A stretch of 39,114 nucleotides of DNA from Candidatus Solincola daggyaiensis (GCA_015711825.1 JACVJD010000020.1:1-39114); one strand, 5' to 3'; positions 1 to 8,479 are shown, counted from the first letter of the stretch. Notes: a model not told the origin generated them from the sequence alone. Made by a program: numbers and translations.

Positions 1-1
1 A

Positions 2-808
2 CGCTTCTTCGACGTGGGCATAGCGGAGCAGCACGCGGTGACCCTGGCGGCGGGGCTGGCCCTGGGGGGATACCGCCCGGTGGTCTCCATCTACTCCACC
101 TTCCTGCAAAGGGCCGTCGACCAGATCTCCCAGGAGGTGTGCCTACAGAACCTGCCGGTGATATTCACCCTCGACCGCGCGGGCCTGGTGGGAGAGGACG
201 GCCCGACCCACCACGGGGTTTTCGACCTGACCTACTTGCGCATGCTCCCCAACATGACCGTTATGGCGCCGGCCGACCAGGAGGAGCTGAGGGATATGCT
301 CTGGGCGGCGCTGGATCTGGACGGCCCGGTGGCGGTCAGATACCCGAGGGGATCCGGGCCCTTGCGCGAGCTGGGCCGGCGTCCGCGGGCCTTGCAGGTG
401 GGCAGAGCGGAGGCGTTGCGGGAGGGAAAGGACGCCTGCCTGCTGGCGGTGGGGAGGATGGTGGGCGTGGCGTTGGAGGCGGCGGAGCTTCTTTCCGCCG
501 AGGGCATAGAGGCCTCGGTGTTGAACGCCCGCAGCGTGAAGCCCGTGGACGAGGTGGCGGTGGTGACTTGGGGAAGGCGCTGCTCCCTTCTGGTGACCAT
601 GGAGGAGAACGTGCTGACGGGAGGGTTCGGCGAGGGCATCGCCTCCCTGGCGCAAAAGCACTGCCTGCCTTGCCGGGTGGTCAACGTCGGCTTGCCCGAC
701 GCCTATGTGGGGCACGGCAAGGTGGAGGAGCTTTTCCGCCGCCATGGCATGGACCCCATCTCGGTGGCGGAGACGGTGGCGCAGGCGCTGAGGGAAAGCG
801 GGCGCTGA
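2..808 (+). CDS. dxs: 1-deoxy-D-xylulose-5-phosphate synthase, C-terminal part
   Basis: This is the 3' end of a gene that begins before the window; about 268 of the usual 620–640 residues are present. Dxs condenses pyruvate and glyceraldehyde-3-phosphate with thiamine diphosphate to make DXP, the first step of the MEP isoprenoid pathway. The open frame runs from base 2, so the track's GTG at 14 is an internal valine. Visible transketolase-like landmarks are GIAEQHAV at the start, the conserved DRAGLVGEDGPTHHG stretch, then the C-terminal domain with the ARSVKP and EENVLTGGFG blocks. The gene ends with TGA, 74 bases before tlyA. The neighbouring tlyA–nadK–recN order supports the assignment. 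The family is clear; only the N-terminal half is missing. Confidence 0.97.
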   Translation, partial: RFFDVGIAEQHAVTLAAGLALGGYRPVVSIYSTFLQRAVDQISQEVCLQNLPVIFTLDRAGLVGEDGPTHHGVFDLTYLRMLPNMTVMAPADQEELRDMLWAALDLDGPVAVRYPRGSGPLRELGRRPRALQVGRAEALREGKDACLLAVGRMVGVALEAAELLSAEGIEASVLNARSVKPVDEVAVVTWGRRCSLLVTMEENVLTGGFGEGIASLAQKHCLPCRVVNVGLPDAYVGHGKVEELFRRHGMDPISVAETVAQALRESGR

Positions 809-837
809 TCCGCGCCGCGACCGAACCGTGGAGGCGA

Positions 838-870
838 TGCATATATGCCATATATTGCCATATTATCCGT
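838..870 (+). promoter_or_regulatory. AT-rich island before tlyA, possible promoter
   Basis: A short AT-rich tract interrupts otherwise GC-rich DNA. It holds the palindrome GCATATATGC (839–848), two copies of TGCCATAT, and a TATTAT hexamer at 861–866 that could be a -10 box for tlyA. I see no convincing -35 box. Promoter function is inference from base composition and position. Confidence 0.25.
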
Positions 871-882
871 CGAGGCCCGGGG

Positions 883-1683
883 ATGAAGCGACTGGACCAG
901 TGGCTGGTGGACGAGGGTTACTTCCCCTCCCGTGAGCGCGCCAGGCTCGCCATCATGGCGGGGGAGGTGAGCATAGAGGGCCGGGGCGAGGTGTTGAAAG
1001 CCGGCACGAGGATCGGGCTCGGAGATCGCGTGATGGTGGCCGCGAGGCCGCGGTTCGTGTCACGTGGCGGTGATAAACTGGAAGGAGCGCTGGAGCGCTG
1101 GGGAATAGAGGTGGACGGCCGCCTGGCCATGGACGTGGGAGCCTCCACGGGAGGCTTCACGCACTGCCTTCTCCTTAGGGGAGCGGCACGCGTGATATCC
1201 CTGGACGTAGGCAGGGGCCAGCTTGACTGGGAACTCCGCAAAGACCCCAGGGTGACGGTTATGGAGAGGGTCAACGTGCGTCACGTACGCCGGGAGGACC
1301 TTCCCTTTACGCCGGAATTGGTGGTGGCGGACCTTTCCTTTATCTCACTGCGGCTGGTGCTGCCGGTGCTGCGGGGGATCATGGGCGATGGCGCGGAGCT
1401 GATCGCGCTTATCAAGCCCCAGTTCGAGGCGGGCAAGGGCAAGGTGGGGAAAAAGGGCGTGGTGAGAGATCCCGGGGTGCACCGCGAGGTGCTTGAAAAG
1501 GTGACGGGAAAGGCGGCTGCCTGCGGCTTCGAGCTCCTCGGGCTGGCTCCGTCGCGGTTGCGGGGCGCGAAAGGAAACGTGGAATATTTCGGCTGGTGGC
1601 GGAAGGGCGGAGGGACGTGTCCCGTATCGGCGGCGGTGGAAAAAGCGGTGGAAGAGGCATGGGAAACGTTTTCAAGAGCATAG
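883..1683 (+). CDS. tlyA: TlyA-family rRNA 2'-O-methyltransferase (S4 + FtsJ domains)
   Basis: The protein has 266 residues. The N-terminal S4 RNA-binding domain covers roughly residues 1–60 (MKRLDQWLVDEGYFPSRERA…). A Rossmann FtsJ/RrmJ-type methyltransferase domain follows, with the SAM-binding DVGASTGGFTHCLL motif, the LDVGRGQLDW block and the VADLSFISL and LIKPQFE segments. In mycobacteria TlyA methylates the 2'-OH of C1409 in 16S and C1920 in 23S rRNA and is needed for capreomycin sensitivity; the same role here is inferred from family. The track's ORF begins far upstream in dxs, but the ATG at 883 after CCCGGGG is where homology begins. The last 25 bases overlap the proposed nadK start, which suggests translational coupling. 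Confidence 0.93.
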   Translation: MKRLDQWLVDEGYFPSRERARLAIMAGEVSIEGRGEVLKAGTRIGLGDRVMVAARPRFVSRGGDKLEGALERWGIEVDGRLAMDVGASTGGFTHCLLLRGAARVISLDVGRGQLDWELRKDPRVTVMERVNVRHVRREDLPFTPELVVADLSFISLRLVLPVLRGIMGDGAELIALIKPQFEAGKGKVGKKGVVRDPGVHREVLEKVTGKAAACGFELLGLAPSRLRGAKGNVEYFGWWRKGGGTCPVSAAVEKAVEEAWETFSRA

Positions 1684-2516
1684 CGTTGATGCCTCACGTG
1701 CACAAGGAAGAGGCGTTGCGGGCCGCGAGAAAGCTGGCTCGCTGGATGGAGGCGGCGGGGAGGTCGGTGCGCGTGTTGCGGGAGGACGCCGCTTACCTGG
1801 GAGAAGGCTTTACGGGCCTGGAGCTGGAGGAGCTGGCGCGCGGGCTGGACCTGGTCATATCCCTGGGGGGGGACGGGACCATGTTGAGGGCCGCGGCGGT
1901 GGCCTTCGTTGCCGACGTCCCGGTGGTGGGCGTGAACCTGGGCAAAAAGGGCTTTCTCACCGCCGTGGACGCCGGGGGCATGTTCGCGTGCATGGAGGAT
2001 ATCCTGGCCGGACGCTTTCTTCTCCAGGAGCGCATGATGCTGGAATGTTCCCTGCCCGGCGACGAAGCGCGCCATTACGCCCTCAACGAGGTGGTGGTGG
2101 GAAAGCGCGAGCTGCAGCGCATGATCCGCTTGGAGGTGGACATCGACGGCGAATATTACCATTATTACGCCGGTGACGGCATCATCTTCTCCACTCCCAC
2201 CGGGTCCACCGCCTACTCTCTCTCCTCGGGAGGCCCCATCGTGGATCCTCAACTGGACTGCATAATAATGACCCCCGTGTGCAGCCATTCCCTCATGGAC
2301 CGCTCCGTGGTGGTGTCCCCGGAGAGCGTGATAGAGGTGAGGGTGGAGTCGGGCAGGGTCATGCCCTCGGTTTCCCTGGACGGAAGGGAGGAAGTCGCTC
2401 TGCCCCAGGGAGGGAAGATAGCGGTGCGGCGTGCGGCCCGGCGCCTGAAGATGATCAAGAAGGCCGACTACTCTTTCTTTGCCCTTTTGCGGGAGAAGTT
2501 CGACTTCCCGTCCTGA
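1659..2516 (+). CDS. nadK: NAD kinase
   Basis: NAD kinase phosphorylates NAD to NADP with ATP or polyphosphate in the cytosol. The signature GGDGT sits in SLGGDGTMLRAA. The second conserved region reads NEVVVGKRE…YAGDGIIFSTPTGSTAYSLS, and the C-terminal block is GGPIVDPQ…TPVCSHSL. The length is 285 residues from the ATG at 1659, which has GAAGAGG just upstream and starts the conserved IALMPH strand. The longer track start (1596) would add a Gly/Arg-rich tail lying wholly inside tlyA and is unlikely. The tlyA–nadK–recN order is the classical actinobacterial arrangement. Confidence 0.95.
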   Translation: MGNVFKSIALMPHVHKEEALRAARKLARWMEAAGRSVRVLREDAAYLGEGFTGLELEELARGLDLVISLGGDGTMLRAAAVAFVADVPVVGVNLGKKGFLTAVDAGGMFACMEDILAGRFLLQERMMLECSLPGDEARHYALNEVVVGKRELQRMIRLEVDIDGEYYHYYAGDGIIFSTPTGSTAYSLSSGGPIVDPQLDCIIMTPVCSHSLMDRSVVVSPESVIEVRVESGRVMPSVSLDGREEVALPQGGKIAVRRAARRLKMIKKADYSFFALLREKFDFPS

Positions 2517-2552
2517 GAAAGACGGGCGCGTCGAGGGACCGGTAGGTGGGAG

Positions 2553-4247
2553 ATGCTCAGGGAACTTCGCGTGAGGAACCTCGCCCTTATCGAGAAGGCC
2601 GGCTTGCAGTTCGACCCCGGACTCAACGTCCTCACCGGCGAGACGGGCGCAGGGAAGACGGTGCTGGTGGAGGCGCTTTCCCTGCTGCTGGGGGGGCGAG
2701 GCGACAGCGGCATGGTGGCAGGAGGAGCGGAGAGGATGGAGCTGGAGGCCGCCTTCGATATCTCCGGCAACCGTCGCCTGCGCGAGCTCCTGGAGTCGGA
2801 GGACCTCGCCGCCGATGAGGGCGAGGAGCTGATACTGCGCCGGGTAATAGGCGCGGACGGGAAAAGCAGGTGTTACGTAAACGGCAGGTTGAGCACCGTG
2901 AGCACCCTGTCCCGCATAGGGGATCACCTGGTGGACATCCACGGTCAGCACGAGCACCAGAGGCTGCTGCGCCCGGCCACCCACCTGGAATACCTGGACG
3001 AGTACGGCGGACGGGAGCACTTGGAGCGCCTACGTTGTTACCGCTCCCGTTACGAGGCCTGGCGGGAGGCGGCGCAAGCCCTGGAGGTGGCGGAGATGGA
3101 CGAGGCGGAGAGGCTGCGGGAGATCGACCTCCTGCGCTTTCAGGTGAGGGAGATCGAGTCGGTGGGGCCGAGGGAGGGGGAGATGGAAGAGCTGCTCCGC
3201 GAGAGAAAGCGCATGCAGAACCGCGAGGAGCTCTTCTCGGCGGCCCGTATCGCCTATGACCTGCTGGCGGGGGACGGCGGAGAGGGAGTCATAGACCGGC
3301 TGGGCGAGGCGGAGTCGGCGCTTCAGAGGGCATCTTTCCTGGACGAGGAGCTGGCGCAATGGTGCGGGCGCCTGCGGGAGGCGCAGGAGTCGCTCTCGGA
3401 GCTGACGCGGGCCATGCACGCCTTCGCCGAGGGACTGGATTTCGATCCCGGACACCTGGAGGAGATGGAATCGCGCCTGCGCGCTCTCACGGACCTGGCG
3501 CGCAAGTACGGGGGAGAAACCGCGGCCATCCTGGAACATCTGGAGCGCTCGCGCAGGAGGCTGGAGGAGCTCGAGAACTTCGACGCGCGGAGAGAGGATC
3601 TGAGGAGAGAGGCCGAGTCCGCTCACGCCGCGGCCCGCAAGGCGGCGGACGAGCTCAGCTCGTCGCGACGGGAGCTGGCGCAAAGGCTCACCCATGAGAC
3701 CAACCGCGAGCTGGAGGAGCTCAACATGGCGGGCATGCGCTTCCGGGCACACTGCGAGGGGGGAGCGGAACTGGGGCCTTCGGGCGGGGACAGGGTCGAG
3801 TTCCAGGTAACGCCGGGAAAGGGGATGCCCTATCGCCCCCTGGCGCGCATCGCCTCCGGGGGCGAGCTCTCGCGCATCACCCTGGCGCTGAAGCTGGCCC
3901 TGGCGCGAGCCGATTTCGTGCCCACCCTGGTGTTCGACGAGGTGGACGCGGGGATAGGCGGCAACACCGCCGACGTCCTGGCGGAAAAGCTCGCCCGCAT
4001 CTCCTCCTACCATCAAGTGCTCTCCATAACCCACCTGCCGCAGATCGCCGCCCGCTCGCATAAGCACCTGGCGGTGAGCAAGCGGGAGAGCGGCGGGAGG
4101 ATGAGGACGGAGGTAAAACCGTTGGGGTCGGAGGAGCGCGTTGACGAGTTGGTGCGCATGCTGGGAGGGGAGGAGGCCACCGCGCGTCGCCATGCACGCG
4201 CGCTGCTGAAGGCGGGCGGGATAGGAGAGGCACGGCGCGCGAGGTAA
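2553..4247 (+). CDS. recN: DNA repair protein RecN
   Basis: RecN is an SMC-like ATPase that acts early in double-strand break repair. The 564 residues carry the RecN N-terminus MLRELRVRNLALIEKAGLQF, Walker A GETGAGKT near residue 30, and the VDIHGQHEHQRLL block specific to RecN. A long Glu/Arg/Leu-rich coiled-coil middle follows (about residues 150–380). The C-terminal ABC signature is RIASGGELSRITLALK, followed by Walker B TLVFDEVDAGIGG and the H-loop region SITHLPQIAA. The length is normal. The gene lies 36 bases after nadK and is probably in the same operon. Confidence 0.97.
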   Translation: MLRELRVRNLALIEKAGLQFDPGLNVLTGETGAGKTVLVEALSLLLGGRGDSGMVAGGAERMELEAAFDISGNRRLRELLESEDLAADEGEELILRRVIGADGKSRCYVNGRLSTVSTLSRIGDHLVDIHGQHEHQRLLRPATHLEYLDEYGGREHLERLRCYRSRYEAWREAAQALEVAEMDEAERLREIDLLRFQVREIESVGPREGEMEELLRERKRMQNREELFSAARIAYDLLAGDGGEGVIDRLGEAESALQRASFLDEELAQWCGRLREAQESLSELTRAMHAFAEGLDFDPGHLEEMESRLRALTDLARKYGGETAAILEHLERSRRRLEELENFDARREDLRREAESAHAAARKAADELSSSRRELAQRLTHETNRELEELNMAGMRFRAHCEGGAELGPSGGDRVEFQVTPGKGMPYRPLARIASGGELSRITLALKLALARADFVPTLVFDEVDAGIGGNTADVLAEKLARISSYHQVLSITHLPQIAARSHKHLAVSKRESGGRMRTEVKPLGSEERVDELVRMLGGEEATARRHARALLKAGGIGEARRAR

Positions 4248-4553
4248 AGGTTTTTCCGCCCGGGACGATCCTGCGTTACCTTGCAAGCGCGCTTTGTGAC
4301 CGCTCGAAATGAGGCAAATCGACCTCGCCATGGCGTCGATTCAGTTATCTTCCGGGTTGAGACGATGCGGTTAAGCGCCCCGCAATCCTTACCAAACAAA
4401 CGACGTTGCCACGGCGTTCACATAGTCGCCTTGCGGGTCGAAAAGCTCTGAGCGGCCACGCCGACCCCAAAAAACCACCCCTGCGTTGCGCCGTGGGGCC
4501 TTTTGGGTGTTTATAGTTGAAAATCTTATTGAAAATAGTTTTCAATAAATAGC
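4248..4553. other. 306-bp gap between recN and the Fur-family gene
   Basis: No gene is seen. The gap holds an inverted repeat AATCGAC/GTCGATT (4317–4323 and 4335–4341) around a central GCCATGGC, and an isolated GGGTTGAGACG (4354–4364) identical to part of the tandem hairpin unit near 35.96 kb. A Fur-type palindrome lies at the right edge. The final 50 bases are markedly AT-rich, consistent with a promoter for the regulator. Confidence 0.5.
4528..4546 (+). promoter_or_regulatory. Fur/Zur-type operator
   Basis: The 19-base ATTGAAAATAGTTTTCAAT is a perfect 8-3-8 inverted repeat. It also fits the 7-1-7 geometry of Fur-family boxes (TGAAAAT-A-GTTTTCA). Another half site, TTGAAAAT, lies just upstream at 4518–4525. 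The palindrome ends seven bases before the ATG of a Fur-family gene, so autoregulation is the simplest reading. Whether the metal is zinc, iron or manganese cannot be read from the box. Confidence 0.72.
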
Positions 4554-5021
4554 ATGATAGATCTCGAGCAAAGGTTGAGGAGTCGCGGTTGCCGCCTTAC
4601 CTCCCAGAGGGAGGCGGTCCTCGAGGTGCTGGAGGAAAACCAGGGGCGACCCCTGAGACCGGAGGATATCCATGCCCTGGCGGCGAAAAGGTTGCCCGGC
4701 ATGGGACTGACCACCGTTTACCGCACCCTGGAGCTCTTCTGCGAGCTGGGCATAATCGCCCCCGTGCACCTAGCCTCCGGGCGCAACTATTTCGAAGTGG
4801 TGGCGGGGAAACACCGCCATTATATGGAATGCATATCCTGCGGGGGCGTGGAGACCATCGAGGTGTGCATGATAGAGGAGCTGGCGGACAAGGTAAGGAG
4901 TGGAAGCGATTTCCAGGTCACCTCCCACTGCCTGAGCCTTTTCGGGTATTGCGGCGAGTGCTCGAGGAAGGGTGTCGCGGAAGGGCATGCGCGGGCGGGG
5001 CGCGGCTGGGGCGCTGCATAA
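4554..5021 (+). CDS. zur: Fur-family metal-responsive repressor, probably Zur
   Basis: The 155-residue protein has the Fur fold. The N-terminal winged helix contains TSQREAVLEVLEE, RPEDIHALA and the recognition helix GLTTVYRTLELFCELGI. The C-terminal dimerisation and metal domain has KHRHYMECISCGG (regulatory His residues and the first CxxC) and GYCGECS (second CxxC, structural zinc). The gene stands immediately before ZnuA/ZnuC/ZnuB-like genes, so I infer a zinc-uptake repressor; Fur or PerR roles are not excluded by sequence. No Shine-Dalgarno sequence is visible before the ATG, and the operator lies at that spot, so the mRNA may be leaderless. The Ala/Gly-rich C-terminus after the second CxxC is a short non-conserved tail. 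Confidence 0.88.
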   Translation: MIDLEQRLRSRGCRLTSQREAVLEVLEENQGRPLRPEDIHALAAKRLPGMGLTTVYRTLELFCELGIIAPVHLASGRNYFEVVAGKHRHYMECISCGGVETIEVCMIEELADKVRSGSDFQVTSHCLSLFGYCGECSRKGVAEGHARAGRGWGAA

Positions 5022-5132
5022 GGGGGAGAATGAAGGTGGCTCCCGGGCCGGCGGAGGCGTCGGTTGCGATGCCAAGCGGTTGCGGTGCGGTAAAGCGGAT
5101 GCCGACACGGGGAAAGCGGGGATGGAAAGGTT

Positions 5133-6188
5133 ATGAAAAGGTTATCGCTTGCTTCACGAAACAAGGCCGTACTGTCACTGACCCTCCTTTTTTTGTTGTT
5201 GCACCTCTTCGTCCTCGCCATGGCGGGATGCCAGAGGGACGTGAGCGGGGAGGGACTGAAAGTGGCGGTGGACATAGCGCCGCTGGCCTATCTCTGCGAG
5301 GAGGTGGGAGGGGAGCGGGTCGAGGTGGAGGTGCTGTTGCCGCCGGGGTCGAGCCCTCATACCTACGAGCTCACCGCCGGGCAGATGAAGTTCCTCTCCC
5401 AGGCCGACTTGCTGGTCGCGGTGGGCTTGGGGCTGACCCCTTGGGCCGAGGACGTCTTCAGTCGCGTGGACAACCCGCGCCTGGAGACGGTGACGGCGGA
5501 AGAGGTTTTGCCGCCGCAGTTGTTGGTGCCGGCCTCGGAGGCGGTAACCGTGGACATCGCAGGACATGCGGGCGAGGAGGAGAGCGGAGAGCAGGGACAC
5601 GGGGAGGGCGAGGAGCACGGACACGGGGAGGAGGAAGAAGGCCATCACGAGCACGGGCACGAACACGGCGTATACGATCCCCACGTGTGGCTGGACCCGG
5701 AGCTCTGCCAATATCTGGTCTTGGCGGTGGAGGAGGCCTTTGCCCGCGCGGACCCCGACCACGCCTCTTATTATCATGACAGGGCGAGGGGGAGCGTGGA
5801 GGGCCTGCGCGCACTGGATGCGGAGATTGCGGGCGTTCTGTCGGAGATATCGTCGCGCCGTTTGGTGTCCTTTCACTCCTCCCTCACCTATTTCGCCCGA
5901 CGCTACGGGCTGGAGCAGGTGGGGGTGATCGAGGAGCTGCCGGGCAAGGAGCCCTCCGCGGGCGAGGTAGCGGACCTGGTGGACGCGGTAAAGGCCCTGG
6001 GCGTAAAGGCGATATTCGCGGAGAGGCAGTTCAGCCCCCGCGCCGCGCAGGCCATAGCCGAGGCCTCGGGAGGCGGGGTGGTGGTGGCGACCATCGATCC
6101 TCTGGAGGATCCCGGCGATCCCGCTTCGGGCACCTACGGGGGGTTGATGAGGGAGCTGGCGCGGACGGTGGCGGAGGCGCTGAGGTAG
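5133..6188 (+). CDS. znuA: Zinc ABC transporter substrate-binding lipoprotein, ZnuA-like
   Basis: This is a cluster A-I (ZnuA/TroA) metal-binding protein of 351 residues. A basic start and hydrophobic helix (about residues 10–30) lead to the lipobox-like AMAGC with Cys33, suggesting a lipid-anchored extracellular protein. Likely metal ligands are His in GSSPHTYE, His in DPHVWLDP, His in SFHSSLTYFA and the acidic IDPLEDP segment. Between lobes lies a long His/Glu/Gly-rich loop (about residues 145–180, rich in GHGE and HEHGHEHG) that is typical of zinc rather than manganese binders. The gene follows the Fur-family regulator by 111 bases and is followed by a 463-bp gap before the ATPase gene, so it may form a separate transcript. 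Confidence 0.92.
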   Translation: MKRLSLASRNKAVLSLTLLFLLLHLFVLAMAGCQRDVSGEGLKVAVDIAPLAYLCEEVGGERVEVEVLLPPGSSPHTYELTAGQMKFLSQADLLVAVGLGLTPWAEDVFSRVDNPRLETVTAEEVLPPQLLVPASEAVTVDIAGHAGEEESGEQGHGEGEEHGHGEEEEGHHEHGHEHGVYDPHVWLDPELCQYLVLAVEEAFARADPDHASYYHDRARGSVEGLRALDAEIAGVLSEISSRRLVSFHSSLTYFARRYGLEQVGVIEELPGKEPSAGEVADLVDAVKALGVKAIFAERQFSPRAAQAIAEASGGGVVVATIDPLEDPGDPASGTYGGLMRELARTVAEALR

Positions 6189-6651
6189 GGGCGAACGATC
6201 ATCCCACATGCCCGCCGGAGAAATGGAGGCGTCACATCGATGATATCGCATCGGAGGCGCGCCGATATCGCGGCGAGGCGGCAGGTACAGCGGGAAAAGC
6301 CCGCATTGTGGGGGTGTGGGTCAAGCGCTCTTTTTCGGCCCCGGCTTGTATGGGGCACGACTTGTGAAGCCCGCCGGTGCGTGGCGCGGGGCTCTTTGGA
6401 CAAAGCACGCGCGAAAAAAGGCGCCTGAGCGCGTAGGCGGCGTTAGGTTCCGGGCGGCGGCTTAGGTAATACGGTTTTTTCCCGGAAGTGCGGGAAAAAT
6501 AAGGTGACGGTGGGAAAGCGGGCAGGTAAAGCTTGCGGTTATGGCCTTGGCGACACCTCCGGATGTTCGTTACGGCCGCAAACCCGCGTTATGAGGCCGA
6601 GAGCCGGTGAGGAAAAAGACCCGAGAGGCTTATTGAGCAAGGCAGGCTGAG
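6189..6651. other. 463-bp gap between znuA and znuC
   Basis: No gene is seen. A small hairpin GCGGG-aaaag-CCCGC lies near 6290, but no T tract follows it. A perfect AT/GC palindrome at 6476–6499 is listed separately. I do not find a copy of the Fur-type box seen upstream of the regulator, so zinc control of znuCB from this gap is not visible by eye. Confidence 0.4.
6476..6499. promoter_or_regulatory. Perfect 9-bp inverted repeat, operator or bidirectional terminator
   Basis: TTTTTCCCG and CGGGAAAAA flank a 6-base GAAGTG spacer, a perfect 9-bp inverted repeat in otherwise irregular DNA. With T and A runs on the outside it could act as a terminator on either strand (short GC core), or as a regulator binding site for the znuCB promoter 150 bases downstream. 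The sequence alone does not decide. Confidence 0.4.
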
Positions 6652-7467
6652 ATGGGGGGCTGCAGGGTGGCGGAGTTTTTTTCCGCCCATGATGGCGCAA
6701 AGCCGGTGATCGACCTGGCAGGCGTGTGGGCGGAGCTGGACGGCCGCACCGTGCTGGAGGACATAACCTTCTCCTTGCGGTCCGGCATCTTCCTGGGGCT
6801 CATCGGGCCCAACGGGGCGGGAAAGACCACCCTCATCAAGGTCTTGCTGGGGCTGGTGAAGCACACCCGCGGAACGGTGAAGGTGATGGGTATGGACCCG
6901 CGGGAGCTCAGGCATGAGCTGCACCACATCGGCTACATGCCCCAGCAGGTGCTGTTCGACCCCTATTTCCCGCTTTCCGTATATGACGTGGTGATGATGG
7001 GGCGCATCTGCTGTATAGGAACTTTGCGCTTTCCCGGGCGCGGAGACAGGGAGGCGGTGCGGGAGAGCATCGAGGCGGTGGGGCTGGCGGGGCTGGAAAA
7101 GAGACCCATCGGGGAGCTCTCGGGAGGCCAGCAGAAAAAGGCCTTCCTGGCCAGGGCCTTGTGCCTGGAGACGCGCATCCTGCTCCTGGACGAGCCCACC
7201 GCCGGTCTGGATTTCGAGGCGCAGGAGAGTTTTATGGACCTCCTGGTGCGCCTGAGGGAGGAACGCGGGCTTTCGGTGGTCTTCGTTTCCCATGACGTCA
7301 ACGTGCTGGCGCGTTTCGCCGACGAGATCGTGTGCATCAACCGTACCATGCACATGCACGGAAGGCCCTCGGAGGTGCTGGGCAGCGAGAGGCTCAAAGA
7401 GGCATACAGGTGCGAGTTCGACTTCCTGGCGGGCACGCATGGGGAATCCTGGCCCAAGGAGGGTTGA
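6652..7467 (+). CDS. znuC: Zinc ABC transporter ATP-binding protein, ZnuC-like
   Basis: The 271-residue ABC ATPase belongs to the metal-transport family. Walker A is GPNGAGKTT (near residue 54), the Q-loop region is YMPQQ, the signature is LSGGQQKK, Walker B is ILLLDEPTAGLD, and the switch His is in VFVSHDVN. It would power import of the ion delivered by the ZnuA-like lipoprotein through the adjacent permease. The ATG at 6652 has only a weak upstream ribosome site; a GTG five codons in is an alternative. The next gene starts three bases after the stop, so the two are one transcript. The 21 residues before the ABC fold are an unusual short extension. Confidence 0.93.
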   Translation: MGGCRVAEFFSAHDGAKPVIDLAGVWAELDGRTVLEDITFSLRSGIFLGLIGPNGAGKTTLIKVLLGLVKHTRGTVKVMGMDPRELRHELHHIGYMPQQVLFDPYFPLSVYDVVMMGRICCIGTLRFPGRGDREAVRESIEAVGLAGLEKRPIGELSGGQQKKAFLARALCLETRILLLDEPTAGLDFEAQESFMDLLVRLREERGLSVVFVSHDVNVLARFADEIVCINRTMHMHGRPSEVLGSERLKEAYRCEFDFLAGTHGESWPKEG

Positions 7468-7470
7468 GGC

Positions 7471-8292
7471 ATGCTGGCGTACGGGTTCGCGCAGCGGGCG
7501 CTGGTGGGCGGGGTGCTCATCGCCCTGGTGTGCTCGCTCATCTCCTTCTTCGTGGTGGTGAGGCGGCTGGCCTTCGTGGGCATGGGCATATCCCACGCCG
7601 CCTTCGGGGGAGTGGGCATCGGGCTAGCGGCGGGGATCGACCCCCTCCTGGCCGCCGGCTTGTTCTGCGCCGCCGTGTCCCTGGGCATAGGCTGGTTCAG
7701 CCGTCGGGGGAGGGTGCACGAGGACACGGTCATAGGCATCCTCTTCGCGGCGGCCATGGCCCTGGGAGTACTGCTGGTGCGCCTGGCCAAGGCCTACAAC
7801 CTGGACCTCATGAGCTACCTCTTCGGCAGCATCCTTGCCCTGAGCTGGAGCGACGTCTCGGTAATAGCGGTGGTCGCCGCCCTGGCCTCCGCGTTCGTGA
7901 TCCTCTTTTTCAAGGAGTTGCTCTTCATATCCTTCGACGAGGAGACGGCAGCGGCCAGCGGCCTGCCGGTGAGCTTCGTATATTACGGCCTGCTCGTGGT
8001 CATGGCCGTCACCATCGTGGTCTCCATCAAGTTGGTGGGAATAGTGCTGGTATCCGCGCTGCTGGTGATCCCGGGGGCGGCGGGGATGCAGGTGTCCCGC
8101 AACTACCGGGGGGTGCTGGCGGTCTCGCTGACGGTGGGGGTTTCCTGCGTGACGCTGGGTCTCTACCTCTCGTACTGGTTCGACGTGGCCTCGGGGGCGG
8201 CCATCGTTCTCACCCTCTTCGTCGCCTTTCTTGCATGCATGGCTTTTTCGCCCCGGAGGGCGTACATGAGGCGATGGAGGCGCGAAAGGTGA
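7471..8292 (+). CDS. znuB: Zinc ABC transporter permease, ZnuB-like (ABC-3 family)
   Basis: This is a 273-residue integral membrane protein of the ABC-3 (ZnuB/TroC/MntB) family. Six or more hydrophobic segments alternate with short loops. Family hallmarks are SFFVVVRRLAFVGMGISHAAFGGVG near the start, DTVIGILFAAAMALG, YLFGSILALS, and LVGIVLVSALLVIPGAAG. It forms the membrane channel for the ATPase encoded three bases upstream. A plausible terminator lies about 150 bases after the stop. Zinc specificity is inferred from the His-rich ZnuA-like partner. Confidence 0.93.
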   Translation: MLAYGFAQRALVGGVLIALVCSLISFFVVVRRLAFVGMGISHAAFGGVGIGLAAGIDPLLAAGLFCAAVSLGIGWFSRRGRVHEDTVIGILFAAAMALGVLLVRLAKAYNLDLMSYLFGSILALSWSDVSVIAVVAALASAFVILFFKELLFISFDEETAAASGLPVSFVYYGLLVVMAVTIVVSIKLVGIVLVSALLVIPGAAGMQVSRNYRGVLAVSLTVGVSCVTLGLYLSYWFDVASGAAIVLTLFVAFLACMAFSPRRAYMRRWRRER

Positions 8293-8440
8293 CGCGGTAT
8301 CGGGGATGCGCGGCGGTCCCCAGGTGCTTTAACGTTTAGGATGGCGATTTTGAGGCGAAAAACATAGATATAACAACGCGTCGTCCAGGCAAAACGAGTG
8401 CAATCCATAAAGGGAAAGGCGCGCTCTCCATGATGTCCGA

Positions 8441-8465
8441 GGCGGCGAATACGCTGCCGCCTTTT
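8441..8465 (+). terminator. Probable znuB terminator
   Basis: GGCGGC (8441–8446) and GCCGCC (8456–8461) form a 6-bp GC stem around a 9-base loop, followed directly by TTTT. The stem is short but well placed after znuB. Confidence 0.5.
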
Positions 8466-8479
8466 GTCTCCGTGGCCCG

